Part shown: piece after piece, positions 21,840-33,594 of the stretch
Position numbering within the stretch: position 1 is the first letter of the stretch
Layout: each line of letters opens with the position of its first letter
DNA from: Ochotona curzoniae
Lineage: Eukaryota; Chordata; Mammalia; Lagomorpha; Ochotonidae
Length of the DNA: 64,000 nucleotides
Direction: 5' to 3'
Assembly: GCF_017591425.1 (NCBI RefSeq)
Contig: NW_024465369.1
Location: 29,679,001 to 29,743,000, forward strand
Notes under the pieces: generated by a model
The model's input: only the letters and a program-made list of their open reading frames with translations
The model's database searches: none
What the model was told of the DNA's origin: nothing
Position numbers and translations under genes: made by a program

Positions 21840-22130
21840 AGCATTAAATCAGTCACTGTGTCAAGCACAAAGGCTAGTCCTATCTCTTAGTCCAGGTTAA
21901 ATCCAAGCAGAAATCTGCCACATTTTGCCATGGACAAAATTAAAAATAATTAAAATAAGATAAATGGAAATAAAGGTAAGACAAATTTCCTTTAATTTCT
22001 GTTACTTGTCCTACTATGAAACTCTGAATGTATTCCACTGACTTCTCTCTTTCCTCTTAATAATTAGTCAATGATCTTTCCTAACATGATTTTCCAAAAA
22101 CAGATTGTATCATAGAGTATTTTTAAGCAT
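21840..22130. other. unassigned AT-rich sequence
   Basis: Nothing recognised. Confidence 0.5.
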
Positions 22131-22134
22131 TTTG

Positions 22135-22640
22135 AAATTAGATTTAGATTTATAAAGAGATTGTGAAAGTAGCATAAAGAATCCCCATATGCATTTCATC
22201 CACATTATTCAAATATTGACCTTCTCCCATGATTACCGTATGTTTATGTATAACTTTTTCTGAACTCTTAGTTATTATAGGCATGGCATCCACTTACTGT
22301 AAAATATTCTAGTATTTCCAGAAACAAAGACACTTTGATACATAACCATAAAGCAATGATCAAAATCAGGAAAGTGATGTTCATACATAGCTATTATATA
22401 ATCTACGTAGCTTAGTGAAATTACACTATGGATGTAAATGCCAGGTTTTATTGTTATATAGATTTTTCCATAATTTTTCATTTGATGCTAATTTTTTTCA
22501 ACATTTTGTTAGTGACATTCTTGAAAATCTGTGTTCCGTATCCACTCTTCACTGGATTATCATGTGGACATAACTTACAAAATTTATCTCAATCCAAAGT
22601 CTATTTAAATCCCGAAAAGTTCAATGTTGTTAACACCCAA
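22135..22640 (-). repeat. ancient LINE remnant (L1M-like)
   Basis: GTGAAAGTAGCATAAAGAATCC with CCCATATGC, then AATATTGACCTTCTCCCATG, ATCAAAATCAGGAAAGTGATG and CTATTATATAATCTACG, follows an old mammalian LINE pattern ('atagtacaaagagttcccatat', 'tcaaaatcaggaaattaacattg'). Subfamily and exact ends are uncertain. Strand is given by analogy with other antisense copies. Confidence 0.45.
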
Positions 22641-23580
22641 CATTGCCTCAATATATCATACTGATTTGGCATGACAATGTGAGATAAAGAGTCCACTCCA
22701 AACCTGAATCTTAGTCATTGGTTAAGAATCTTCATTAGTTACCACTATTTTCTAAAGATATTTTTACAAAAGTGAAATTGGGATGAGTGGCAGTTGCAGT
22801 TAAAGCTGGGCACGCTGTTTTCCTCGTCCCTCCCCAGTTGCTGTAGGTATTCACAGTTTTAAGGACAATGGTCCAATCACTACAATACAGCAACAACTCT
22901 CCCAATTATCATAATTATTCCTTTTTTATGTCATTGTTTTCTAAATATGTTTGCTAAGAACATGTACTTTTCCATGGCATTCAAGACCCCTAGGTTCTGA
23001 TGATTGTCACAAGAATAATGCCAATTGTGAAATACCTTCGCTTTCTCCCGCTGGCCTCCCTTCCCCGTGAACACTCTCAGTGTTTTTCTTTGCTTTTCTG
23101 TACTCATCACAGTTTGCAACGATAAAATCATTTTCATATGGAGGTGATTTTCCACCATTCTGCCATTAGAAACTAAGCCCTGTGAGGACTGGAATCAAGA
23201 CCACCACCTCTTTCATTCCAATCTGCTGGACTACCTGAATGAAACAGCTGCTGTTTATTTTAAATATAAATTAATTATAAGCTTATGTTGGGGAAATTCT
23301 GTTAATCACTTCAACTTGCATGCACACTTCACTGTGCTTTTTCTTCTTTCCTGCAGATAGTTTTTAAAAGAAACAGTTGTCATTCAGGACAAAGAAAACA
23401 AATTATGAAGCAGTATTTTTTGTCTCAAGAAGATTTTTGATTTTCTTTTTCATTTCTTTAAGGACACATTGGTCATTCAGTGACAGGTTATTTAACTTCA
23501 TGTTTCTGTTTTCTTTCTGTAGTTGATTATGTTCTATGGCTTTTCATTATGGGAATGCATAATAACTGGGTAGAAGGTGT
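22640..23580. other. unassigned sequence
   Basis: No gene or named repeat recognised. Frames at 22931-23158 (-) and 23480-23722 (+) have no domain. The second runs into the L1-like repeat at 23585. Confidence 0.5.
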
Positions 23581-23584
23581 CACA

Positions 23585-23885
23585 TGCAGATGTGAAGATA
23601 CAATTCAGTGTGCATGTCTACTTCAAATCAAAAGTGGACTCCCAATGAGACTGTTAAATATCTTGACAAAAGGATGTTGGGCTCTCTGCTGTTGTTCATA
23701 CCTAGTGTCAGGACTCACTTGAATAGCGGAATGGTGGACCTGTGACTGTTTTTTGAGGACTATAACGTTGCAATGATATAGGGGAACCAGTGCAGGGCAG
23801 GCAGGATTTGGAGAGGGCTTAAGGGAAATCCCAAAGCCTATGGAGCTGTATCATAAAATAATAAAATAAATACAGTTTAAATGGA
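23585..23885 (+). repeat. L1 3'-end-like repeat R1, copy 1
   Basis: Starts ATGTGAAGATACAATTCAGTG, then GCATGTCTACTTC, GGACTCCCAATGAGACTG, GGAATGGTGGACCTGTGAC, GCAGGATTTGGAGAGGGC, CCTATGGAGCTGTATCATAA and an AATAATAAAATAAA tail. The same blocks recur at 33303 and 39238. An A-rich terminus with no coding part fits a 5'-truncated lagomorph LINE-1 3' UTR. Confidence 0.7.
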
Positions 23886-24094
23886 AAAAAAGAATGAGTA
23901 TTAACTGCTACTATAATTGTGATGAAGTATTTCTGAAATATTTTATGGCAGTTATGATGTGTATTTGTATGTGGAAGCCCCAATATGAAGAAATGATTGC
24001 ATTGCCTCTTATGGTATCACAATGGACACCAGTTTAAGTTCTAGCTCTTCCTCTTCCCATTTTGCCTTTTATTAATTTGCCTTGGAAAATATCA

Positions 24095-24290
24095 AGGCAT
24101 GGCCCATGTTTGGGGGCCTCTTTAGCATTAGGGGAGACCAAGAAGAACCCCCTGGCTCCTGGCTACAAAGTGGCTCAGCCCCAGCTACCATTTGTAGGAT
24201 GAAGTAGTGGATGGAAGACCTCGGTTTATTTTTGCCTTTTCTTCCTCTCAATCTGTAATTTCCCTTCAAAGAAATGAAATTAATGTTTAA
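24095..24290 (+). repeat. 5'-truncated C-SINE, sense
   Basis: Only the 3' half is readable: GGGGAGACCAAGAAGAACC, CCCTGGCTCCTGGCTACAAAG, TGGCTCAGCCCCAGCTACC, AGTAGTGGATGGAAGACC and CTTCAAAGAAATGAAAT. The tRNA-like head is absent. Confidence 0.75.
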
Positions 24291-24294
24291 TAGA

Positions 24295-25860
24295 TTATCA
24301 TGGTAATAGGAAGGAATATGGATGTGAATGGAAGCAGAAAGCCATTGTAAGAAATATTGTGGTCATCAGAATGGTTGATGAAGGTGACCTGAATTGAGAT
24401 CAAAGTGAGCAGTAATATAGAAACACAAATTCGAGATGCTAGAATTAATTAAAGCTTCAAGACAAAGTTATTTTAAGGTCATTTCTGACCTTGGCACTTA
24501 ATCTGCTCCAGCTGCCCAGAGTGACTGCTCACATCAGCCCATTTCCCCAAGGAAGTTCTCAATTCTGTATAATCACTGCTATGCTATGACCATGGCAGTC
24601 TTCCACTTATTATTTAACTTGAGATATAAGCCAAATTTTAAGGAAATATGTTGAAATTGGTGCTTCATTAGACCATAATCAAAATTTGTGTTTATTTAAT
24701 ATGGCTTTGATTCGTTTGTTATTTTGGCATACATTTAATAAGCTTTCAATGGCTATCACACACTCTAGTCAGAAATTACCTTCTTCACCTGCTGATAATA
24801 GTTGTACTAATAAACCCAGAAAAGCTCCTTTTAATTTACTTATATCAGTTATTATAAGATGTGTATTCTTTCCCCAGATTATCATCAAAGTGAAGGATGC
24901 TGTCCTTCCCACAATGGAAGGTTAAGGATATTTAACAAAATATCTTAGGCTTGCCGCATATCGGCTATTTGATGGGATACATGAAGTATACTACCATATA
25001 TGTTTTAATGAGCTATTGTCAGTTATTTTAATTAGCACAATATTACATGATCAGAGGAATTTCCAAAAATATGAAATTGTTTTTCTGAGAAACTTTCATT
25101 TATACAGATGTAGTCAGCAAGGCAAAACCTGCTATTATAGCTAAGAACTAGATTTGGAAGTATGTATAGGAGCAGAGAAATAAATAAGATATATCCACAA
25201 GAAAACTAGCTGTTTGCTAGTTTATTGAATTATTGAATGCTTGCTGTGAAGGTTATGCTGCAGGAAGTTGTCATGGGGCACAGAAGATGCAACATACTCC
25301 CTTGTAGCGTTTTGGAGTAGAGATGCTGATGAGCGACTGTGACACATGGAAGTATCTCAGACATGTATCTGTCTTTATTAATTGCTACCCTCACACCAGT
25401 GAAATAAAAATGATACATAAATAAAACCAGACACTTTACAGAAATATTTGGAAGTCTTGATGAATAAAAAGCATCTGACTCCAGTCTGAAGGCTGTATAT
25501 GTTTGAGACAGATCCAGACCCAGGATGCTAAGTTAAAGCCATCCAATCTACCAAGACCCGAGTGTTTTCTACAACATTGAGGCCTCTTACATGGGAGGTA
25601 GGCTTAACAGGCCAACGGGAAGTACTTGTATGTTCGCTATTAATTCTTACTGCTTTTTCCTAAAACTGTCTAGGTGATGAAATTCTAATGTTTGCCACAG
25701 GTTTTAACTTTCCCACTGTCATTTGCGTTGAAATCCCTTAAGGAAAAACCAGGATGCCCCACTTCCTTTAATAGGTTTCTTTTGCTATTCTCCCAGGAAA
25801 CTCAGGATAGCACAGTACTCTTGCTGAACAATCACAGTAGTTATGATTCAAGTGAAAGTG
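24295..25860. other. unassigned sequence (1.6 kb)
   Basis: No gene or named repeat recognised. A short frame at 24686-24925 (+) has no domain. Confidence 0.5.
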
Positions 25861-25865
25861 AAGCC

Positions 25866-26050
25866 AGTTTATTTGTTTTATGCAACAGTCATGTGATAAG
25901 TGTTTTCATGTTATTGTACTGAACACTCAGATCAACCTTATGACACAGACATGAAAATTTTATATGTGACTTGTGAGCAAAGTGAAATTATGAGCTTTGC
26001 CCAAGGTTGCACATAGTAATCAAGAACTATTTGAGTGCACATCTGTCTTA
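25866..26050 (-). repeat. MIR, antisense
   Basis: GATAAGTGTTTTCATG, CAGATCAACCTTATGACAC, GAGCAAAGTGAAATTATGAG, CTTTGCCCAAGGTTGCAC and TAGTAATCAAGAACTATTTG follow antisense MIR order, including the well-kept 'tgcccaaggt.gcaca.agtaa' block. Confidence 0.75.
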
Positions 26051-26054
26051 ACGT

Positions 26055-27540
26055 TCAACTTTAGATTCATATCTAATATATCTACTTTAATTGTGGCTTT
26101 ATACAGCTTAATTAGCTCTTTCATGTGCTACGTTAGAGAATTTAGGTGAATTTTTTCCTCTTCTTATACTTTGTTAGGTGATTGAAGGTATTTTTTTCCT
26201 TTTTTTTTCAGTTTATTTACTACATTTTTGGAAAGCTCCATTTGCTTAAGTGTGTTATTTTCTTTAAACCATGTGACAAATGTTCATGAGGAAAATCTAG
26301 TATGTATTGCTGGGAAACAACACATAATTATGTGTTTTGTTTTTTGAAATCACTTAATACCTATCTAACGACTAGTCAATCACGATAGGTCTGTTAGCCA
26401 ATGATTTTCTGCTAGGATAAAGTATTTACTATTCTCTTGGATGGCATTTCATTCCAAAAGGAACAGAGAATAAATCTCAGGTGTATTCCAGAAGGAATAT
26501 AGATTTTATTTTATTTTCTACAAATGCTCATGGAGGCTCTCGAACTTCAGAAAAATATTAGTCTACTAACCAAGGTCTATGTAGCAAACAAGCCCTTCCA
26601 ACATTTAAAAACCTCCCTCATGCTTTTTGTTGTTGTTGTTTAAACCAGTTGGAATCTGCAAAGGCCACAAAATGCCACAGAAACGTAAATGGATGGCTAA
26701 CCTTTGAGGCAGTGCTAACCTGGCCATGATCATTCTGACCTTCGTGTGTTGAATGCTTTATACCAGAGTGGTTATCCTTGTATTTGATTTGCTGTTAGAT
26801 ACTATGCAATGGGTGAGCAATTTTGTCCTAAGCACCATTATCTAACAAAGCTATAGAAAGCAGATATTGGCATTCATAGAATAGTTGCATTTGATCAGTA
26901 AAATGAAATTCTAAAATGGATAAATATCAGAGGAAGAAACTTGATAAAAAAAAAAATCAATGTACCTTACATCCAGATGTGTGTTGTCAAATCCAAAAAG
27001 AATAGTTCACCAACACCCATCCTATTTCCATGTCAAAGGCGAGCTTTAGATTTGTGCTGTGATTAACTGTAGCATAACCCATGCGAAGCCAGTCTCTCTG
27101 CAGTTTGTTTCCCCACCCATTTACTTTCTGTCATGCGTGTCCATTGACTTTTTTGGAATATAAATAGTTTTATAGATGTCAGTGTGCATAGAGATATTTG
27201 ATAGGAAACAGGTCCTGCATATTAGAAACTCCCTTAACCCACAGAAAAATAGATGTCTAAGCTTCCTCTTATATGTTTTTTTCACATCAAGATTTCAAAA
27301 TGTGAACTATCGCAATATTTACTGAAAACTCCAAAACAATTTCACTTTGAAGGGAACAATTTTCAGCTCAACTGAAACTACAGCAAAGGGATTCAGACAC
27401 GAAAAAGAGAAGATGATTTTAAAAGAATGATAAAGTTGGTCATGATAAGAATATAAAATGTTTTGGCAACTATTATATTTTCCCTTTTTTGTTAAAGTGG
27501 GATTTGGCTGTATCAAGGTTTTTGTTTTGTTTTGTTTAAC
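26055..27540. other. unassigned AT-rich sequence (1.5 kb)
   Basis: No gene. Only low-complexity bits, such as a short GTT run near 26629-26640 and an A run at about 26947-26957. Confidence 0.5.
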
Positions 27541-27545
27541 AGTAA

Positions 27546-27815
27546 GAGTGGGCATTGAGTGCAGTGGATCACACACCAGTTGAAATACCCACTCTGGCTC
27601 TGCTTCAGATTCGTGCTTCATGTGAATGCATTCTTTAAGACGTAGCAGGTGATAGTTCAAGTGTTTGCATTCCCTGTCAACCACATGGGAGAGCTGAATT
27701 GAGTCCTCTGCACTTGGCTGCAGCATACCACTGCCTAACACAGCCCTGGCTGTTACAGGTATTTGGAGAGTTAACTGGCTGTGTCTGTCTCTGCCTTTCA
27801 AATAAATAAAAAAAA
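27546..27815 (+). repeat. old C-SINE, sense
   Basis: GAGTGGGCATTGAGTGCAG, CTGGCTCTGCTTCAGATTC, CAGCCCTGGCTGTTACAGG, TATTTGGAGAGTTAACTGG and TGCCTTTCAAATAAATAAA with a poly-A tail. This is the older rabbit-like C-SINE type. A 166-codon minus-strand frame (27319-27819) overlaps it and is spurious. Confidence 0.8.
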
Positions 27816-27853
27816 ACAAGTCAATATTTTCAACAGTTTAAAATTTTAATTTA

Positions 27854-28150
27854 GGTCCCGGTGCGATAGCATAGTGGTTAAAATCTTCGCCTTGCAAGCG
27901 CTGGGATCCCATATGGACAGTGGTTCTAATCCTGGCAGCCCCATTTCCCATCCAGCTCCCTGCTTGTGGCCTGGGAAAGCAGTTGAGGATGACCCAAAGC
28001 TTTGGGGTCCTGCACCCCTATGGGGGACTTGGAAGAGGCTCCTTACTGGATTGGCTCAGCTCCAGCCGTTGCGGCCGCTTGGGGAGTGAACCATCAGATG
28101 GAAGATCTTTCTGTCTCTGTCTCTGTCTCTCCTCTCTGTATATCCATCCA
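27854..28150 (+). repeat. C-SINE, sense, left arm of inverted pair
   Basis: GGTCCCGGTGCGATAGCATAG (A box), GTTCTAATCCTGGCAGCCCC (B box), CTGCTTGTGGCCTGGGAAAG, TGCGGCCGCTTGGGGAG, a (GTCTCT)n stretch about 28111-28129 and CTCTCTGTATATCC. It ends abruptly at the start of the inverted partner, and the normal AATAAATAAATCTT tail is missing. Confidence 0.93.
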
Positions 28151-28391
28151 ATGATTTATTCTAAGTGAGCGCAACGGCCAATGCTATGCAGATCCGGAGC
28201 CAGGAACTTCCTCTAGGTCTCCCACACGGGTGTAGGGTCCCAAGGCTTTGGGCCATCCTCGACTGCTTTCCCAGGCCACAGGCAGGGAGCTGGATGGGCA
28301 GGGGAGCTGCTGGGATTAGAACCGGCACCCATATGGGATCCTGGCACATTCAAGGTGAGGACTTTAACCACTAGGTCATCGCGCCGGGCCC
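28151..28391 (-). repeat. C-SINE, antisense, right arm of inverted pair, tail deleted
   Basis: Begins AATGATTTATTCTAAGTGAGC, so the roughly 85-90 bp of 3' tail sequence is missing. It continues CAGGAACTTCCTCTAGGTC, CAAGGCTTTGGGCCATCC, TTAGAACCGGCACCCATATG and TAACCACTAGGTCATCGCG with CCGGGCCC. The head and body are well kept, so the loss is a clean deletion rather than general decay. Confidence 0.93.
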
Positions 28392-28671
28392 AAGATTTAT
28401 TTGCTTTGTTTGAGAGGCACATTTACATAAGACAGACAGACAGACCTTCTATCAGCTGGTTTCATTTCCACATGATCACAATGGCCAGACTGAAGTCAGG
28501 AGCCAGGAGCTTCTTCTGTATCGCCCACATGGGTACAGGGACACAACAACTTGAGCCATGCTCAGCTGCTTTCTCAGACACATTGACAAGAAGTTGGATC
28601 AGAATTGGCACTCTATGGGATGCCAGCATCAAAGGCAATGACCTTCTCCGCTGCTGAGCAACACTGGCCCC
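28392..28671 (-). repeat. old C-SINE, antisense
   Basis: AAGATTTATTTGCTTTGTTTG, GACAGACAGACAGACC, CAATGGCCAGACTGAAGTC, GGAGCCAGGAGCTTCTTC, CCACATGGGTACAGGG, TATGGGATGCCAGC and a head ending CAACACTGGCCCC. It abuts the head of the preceding element directly. Confidence 0.85.
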
Positions 28672-28674
28672 ATG

Positions 28675-29815
28675 AACTCATTTTTGAAATACAGTTCTCC
28701 TGAATGGCTCATTCTCTTCCTTCACCTTAAGTTTCTTTCTCATGCACTTTTTCTGGTCATTGTCTTCACAGTTTTCTTGAAATTAACTATCCTTTGTTTT
28801 TAACTCTATCTCAAATGGTTGGGTTGTTCCTGAGGTTAGGCTACTAGCTATATTATTGCATTAAAATGAATTACAATAAATAATATGGATGTGTTCTTGG
28901 ACCATTTACCTTGCTTTTCATAATTTGTAAGCTTTCCACACTTTGTTGCCCCTTCTTTGTATGTTGGCTTATGTGGAAATGTCATATTCCCTATAAGAAG
29001 CCAGCTGACCTTCCTCAGTGATGTCTACTCATTCGCGTGCCTTTTTAGTTTGTAGTGTTAGCTGAAACTATGTATGACACACAAAGAACAGGGAAGAAAG
29101 CACAAACAGTACCACCTTAGAGAATAATCTCTCCACATTCCATTGCTTTGCCAGTGAAACAGATGTACTAGTATTATTAATAACTTTGGGTGGTTATAAG
29201 AATTGCGACTAGTTGTGTGAAATACGCTTGCTACAATTCTTGTGAGATAAGCACATGATTTAGTTATGCAGAACATATACATCAGGTGAAGCAATATCCT
29301 GAGGAAACAGGCAGTCAAATCTAATGATAAAGTCAATCTAATTATAAAAGAAAATTTGTAGATGGAAATATTTATAGACTGTGCATTCAAATTCCTGGCA
29401 TTTTCAGTAAGTATAATCTTTTAAAAAATTTAGTAGAGGCAATTGGAAAATTTGGAGATATTTATGTGGTTATTAGATATCAGATTATATTTGAGAATAA
29501 ATTTGGTCAAGTACAGGGTAAGTTATATGGGATAATTTCTTGATTTTGAATGTTAAGTACCAAACTCTTCTGGAACAAAGCATTGTGATATCTGTTAACT
29601 TGCCTTGGAATTATTCAGAGAAAATAAAACAAAGTAATGAATGGTTGAAAAATAAACACGTAAATTGAAATGTTAACAATTGTAACCGAGATACAGAATT
29701 GCTTGCTATAGCAACCTGGATACTTTTCTGTCTAGAGTAAAATTTTCATCATATAAATTTTTCAAATATAATATAAATGCATTGGTAGGAAAAGTATGTT
29801 CCCTAAAAATACTAT
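28675..29815. other. unassigned AT-rich sequence
   Basis: No gene. A weak L2-like hint lies at about 28965-29025 (AATGTCATATTCCC, AGCTGACCTTCCTCAGTG). The 110-codon minus-strand frame at 29058-29390 has no domain. Confidence 0.45.
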
Positions 29816-29816
29816 G

Positions 29817-29925
29817 GAGCAGGCACTGGCCTTGTGGCACAGTGGTTAAACTGCAACTTCTAGCACTGTTTCCCCATATTAGAATGCCAGCTGGGTCTCA
29901 ACTGATCCACTGCTGAGTAACTAAA
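29817..29925 (+). repeat. C-SINE head fragment, sense
   Basis: Only the first roughly 100 bp is readable: GCACTGGCCTTGTGGCACAG, GGTTAAACTGCAAC and CTGGGTCTCAACTGATCCAC. The body and tail are missing, so this is a 3'-truncated copy. Retroposition usually truncates the 5' end, so a later deletion is implied. Confidence 0.6.
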
Positions 29926-30061
29926 ATACGTTTTGTATAATTGTATTGTAAATTTTTATATTTATGTTGCTAAAATAAACATTATTAATATGAAAGTCAG
30001 ATTCTATAAACGAAAGTACAGCTTCATGAAGTGACATTTCAAGCTTCAAACTGTTCATGAA

Positions 30062-30415
30062 GGGACCAGTGTTGGGGCATAGTAGATAAAAACCACCATC
30101 TGCTATGCTAGCATCCCGTATGGATATTGTTTGAAATCCCACCTGCTTCACTCTCAATCAAGGTTCTTGCTAATGGTTTGGGAAAGTGATGACCCAAGTG
30201 CTGAGGCTCCTGCCTCCAGTGTGAGACACCCGCATGAAACTCCTGGCTCCTAATTTCACCCTTGCCCAGCTCTAGGCATTGCAACCATCTGGGGAATGAA
30301 CCAGTGAATGGAAGAGTTTCTCTCCCTCTCTTTCCCTCTCTTTTTCCACACACACATACACACAGGAGCACACACAGACACACACATTCTTTCTACAAAT
30401 AAATAAACAAAAAAG
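30062..30415 (+). repeat. old C-SINE, sense, full length
   Basis: GGGACCAGTGTTGGGGCATAG, AGCATCCCGTATGGATATTG, TGGTTTGGGAAAGTGATG, CATGAAACTCCTGGCTCC, GGGGAATGAACCAGTG, a pyrimidine-rich then CA-rich 3' end and CAAATAAATAAACAAAAAAG. This is the older rabbit-like subfamily. Confidence 0.85.
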
Positions 30416-30419
30416 TCTT

Positions 30420-33300
30420 TTTATTTGAAATGCTTGTGCAAAATGAAAGGGTGTTCATTTTGATCCAAAATTGTTTTAGCAATAAGAGTAAATTTTCTGT
30501 AGAATATTATTTTCATGAATTCTGAAATCCCTTCAGTGTACCGATTTCAGTTTTTTTGCACAACAATAAAATGATGTTTCCTTGCCATTTCCTCTTTCAC
30601 CTGCCTGTATGTCTGCCAGTGGTTCAAAGGCATGCTGTCGTTTTTAGGAGCTCTGATTAGAATAATGTAGTTATTCTCCAAATGATGATAATGAAAGAGC
30701 ATAAGCTTTTGTGCTTTTGGTCAATAATTTTTAAATTAACGCTAATTGTTAAGTTTTATGATTAAATTTTATAATCCTTTCATTAATTAAAAAGCTTAGG
30801 TAAAATCCATAGCAAATAAAACATTTCTGCATTAGAATTTTATAGCTGTCTAATATTTTTTGAATATGATACTTATAGTTTAAAAAATGTATTAAACATC
30901 TCATGATGGCCCATAAATGCGGACTTTCTAATACGGTAGTTAAAAAGTAATAATTGAATTTTTTAAATGGCATTTAATACAATAAAATAAAGCATCAAAC
31001 TAATGGTCAAATTGCAGTTATGCCAACCTGGGAACGTTGCATACTGACCCTTGATTTCCCAACCTAACAAATCTATTCTAACATTTTGTGGTATTTGCTT
31101 TTATTTCACGGGATTGCCCAAGGATCTGTGCAGACAGTATTTTCTCAAGTTTAAACTTCTAATTAAAGTGTAAGTTTTACATATGCTTAAAATCAGTAAG
31201 AAGTAAAAAAATATCCACAGGGCTCAGCCAACAGACTGACTTTATTCTCCTCCTCTGGTCTATATCTTATCTCCAGGAGATTTAAAAGCGGAAATTCTTC
31301 ATCCTAGTCCATGGTGGATCATGATGATATAGAAAAACCCCTGTTGTAAGCCATATAGTCTCTGTATTACCAAACCAAGCAAATGTCAAATTTGACTAAG
31401 ACCCCAGTAGCATACTAGAGACCTAATACCTGGTTTGGCTATGTTGTGATAGTTAATCTACATGTTCATAATGAGTTCATATTCTTAATTTGAATGTGAA
31501 TGCTTATTCAGTTTCTCATTTTTAAACTATGAAGTAATAATACTGTAAAGATTGTTTAGTCAAAATATATTATTAATTTGCAGTCTGTTCTTTTGGATAA
31601 CTTATTCATATTGTTCATTCATAATATATTTTGAGAAACTATAATTGTAGTTATCGTTTACTATTAATTAAATATGGCAGCTAAAGTTCTATGGGTTTAG
31701 AGAGATAAACAAAGCACAACATTGGAGTAAGTCAGCTTCACAATAAATATACAAATAACTAACGTATAGCGCTAATAGATTAACATCTACACTGCCTTTT
31801 TTTTTCTTTTAACTAAACATTTCTTTTTTCTCTCTGTGTGTAAGGGATGTATCATTTCACAGACCCAGAGAACAAAGCACTCTGCTGCCATTGCTGATCA
31901 AAAGACATAATTTAGCTGACACTGAAATCATTAAAGAATTAGAGGGTCACTACATTTTGTCAACACCTCAGTTCCAGACTTCCTTCATGTCAAACCCCAA
32001 AGAACCTACCCTGAGGGGTGGTGTGATGTGTGAAAGCAGATGAAAGCAAACTGATGTGAAGTTTCTCCAGGGTACATTATGATTTGAGAAGTTAAAACCA
32101 AAACCCATTTTAAGATTAAATGATGAATTAGAATATTATTTGTCAGCACCGCAATGAATAATCATTTGGTGTACATTCATGTTTGAATAATGTCTCTCTA
32201 GACATATTCTTTTGATTTCAGCATGCTATGAGATGCACCAGTGTTAAAATATTTACCACACTATACTTGTATAGTATACTTTTTTTGCCTTGGAAAAAAT
32301 TTACCTCAAATTCTCTCACCCAGTTTGTTGCTGCTTAAAAGTGTCATGTGCATCACTGCCTTGAGATAAGAACTAGGTAAGAAATGTGATACTCCTTCCT
32401 TCCTGTAGGGTAGTCCTTTCTGGTTCCAGAGCCACACCCAGCCCTAGTTTTCCTGGGGAAAAAGTATTTCAGAGAGCTGTGTTTGAAGTATGTTCCGTGA
32501 GGTCACGTGTTTTTCCCTCTCTACTGCCACTACAGGCCTTGAACTGGGTTTTCCTGCTGTGGCTTTTACATGTAACTATCACCTTTGTTCCTACCTGAAA
32601 TTGCGATAAGCTATGTCTGAGACTCTTAATACACTTGTCTTGATTGTTCCGCAGCATCAAGTCTCAGCCTCAACTGGGCTGACATTGTGGATCAGACGTC
32701 ATAACTTATCCGTTGACAATTTTTTACAGTGAACAGTGTTATTAACAACAGAATCAGCATTAAAATGTGAGATTCCACACAGAAATTCTCAGTGTTTGAC
32801 TTTCATCATTTTGCTTCATTCTTTTCATTCCAAATTTTAGAATTGGCTGATGTTACTCAATTGTATTGCAGTCTAGTAGCTGTAGGTTGTTGAGCTTTGG
32901 ACCACCAAGCTAGACAGAGTTATCGTCCCATACATGAGCATTTGGCCAAATAACTGACTTAACATTTCATAAAATTTTGCATTTTGAGTTCCAGCAATGG
33001 TCTAGGCATCTTCTAAATGTAATAACCTTCTTTCAATTCCATCCTACCCATTTGTAAAGAGATCTCAAAGTGAATTTCTTCATTAACTTCTTTATAATTG
33101 AAGCCTTTGTGAATTGTGTTAGATTACTTAGTAGAAATACCTGAAATACAAACAAGATGTGTGTTATATTTGTCACATTAAGATAGTAACAATATATCAT
33201 GTAGATGTAGCTATTGATTCAGAAATTCGGGTGAGGTCTGATATGTAGTAGAAGAAATATAATGGAATATATAGTAACTGCATAATAGACTATCATACCC
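30420..33300. other. repeat-poor unassigned sequence (2.9 kb)
   Basis: No C-SINE, clear LINE or gene. A doubtful MIR-like stretch lies at about 32985-33090. Frames are short. It is a candidate for a conserved non-coding element search. Confidence 0.5.
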
Positions 33301-33302
33301 AG

Positions 33303-33592
33303 CTGTGAAGCTAAAATGCAGTATGCATGTCTACTTCTAAATCAAAGATGGACTCCTGATAAAACTGTTGGATGTATCTTGACAAATGTAGCTGGACTGT
33401 TTGACATTGTTTGTATCAGCAATGTCATGACAAACTCATAACAGAATGATGGACTTAAGATTGCTTATGAAATACTATACTATTGTAATAATGAAAGGGA
33501 AATCAGTTGGGGGATGGAATTTGGGGAGGGGTAGGGAAAACCCCAGACACTATGAAATTGTAACATAAAATTAAAAATAAAATAGAAGTGAA
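33303..33592 (+). repeat. L1 3'-end-like repeat R1, copy 2
   Basis: CTGTGAAGCTAAAATGCAGTATG, GCATGTCTACTTCTAAATC, AAAGATGGACTCCTGATAAAAC, GAATGATGGACTTAAGATTG, GGAATTTGGGGAGGGG, CTATGAAATTGTAACATAA and an A-rich tail (AAATTAAAAATAAAATAG). Same order as 23585-23885 and starting within about 10 bp of the same family position. Confidence 0.75.
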
Positions 33593-33594
33593 AA

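Noticed and set aside
22780..22870. GC-richer bit resembling a SINE head (GTTAAAGCTGGGCACGC)
   Set aside because: The downstream C-SINE blocks are absent.
27319..27819. 166-codon minus-strand open frame, the longest in the window
   Set aside because: Its first half is the reverse strand of the C-SINE at 27546-27815. The rest is AT-rich with no motif.
32985..33090. MIR-like stretch (GTCTAGGCATCTTCTAAATG)
   Set aside because: Too short and too diverged to separate from chance by eye.
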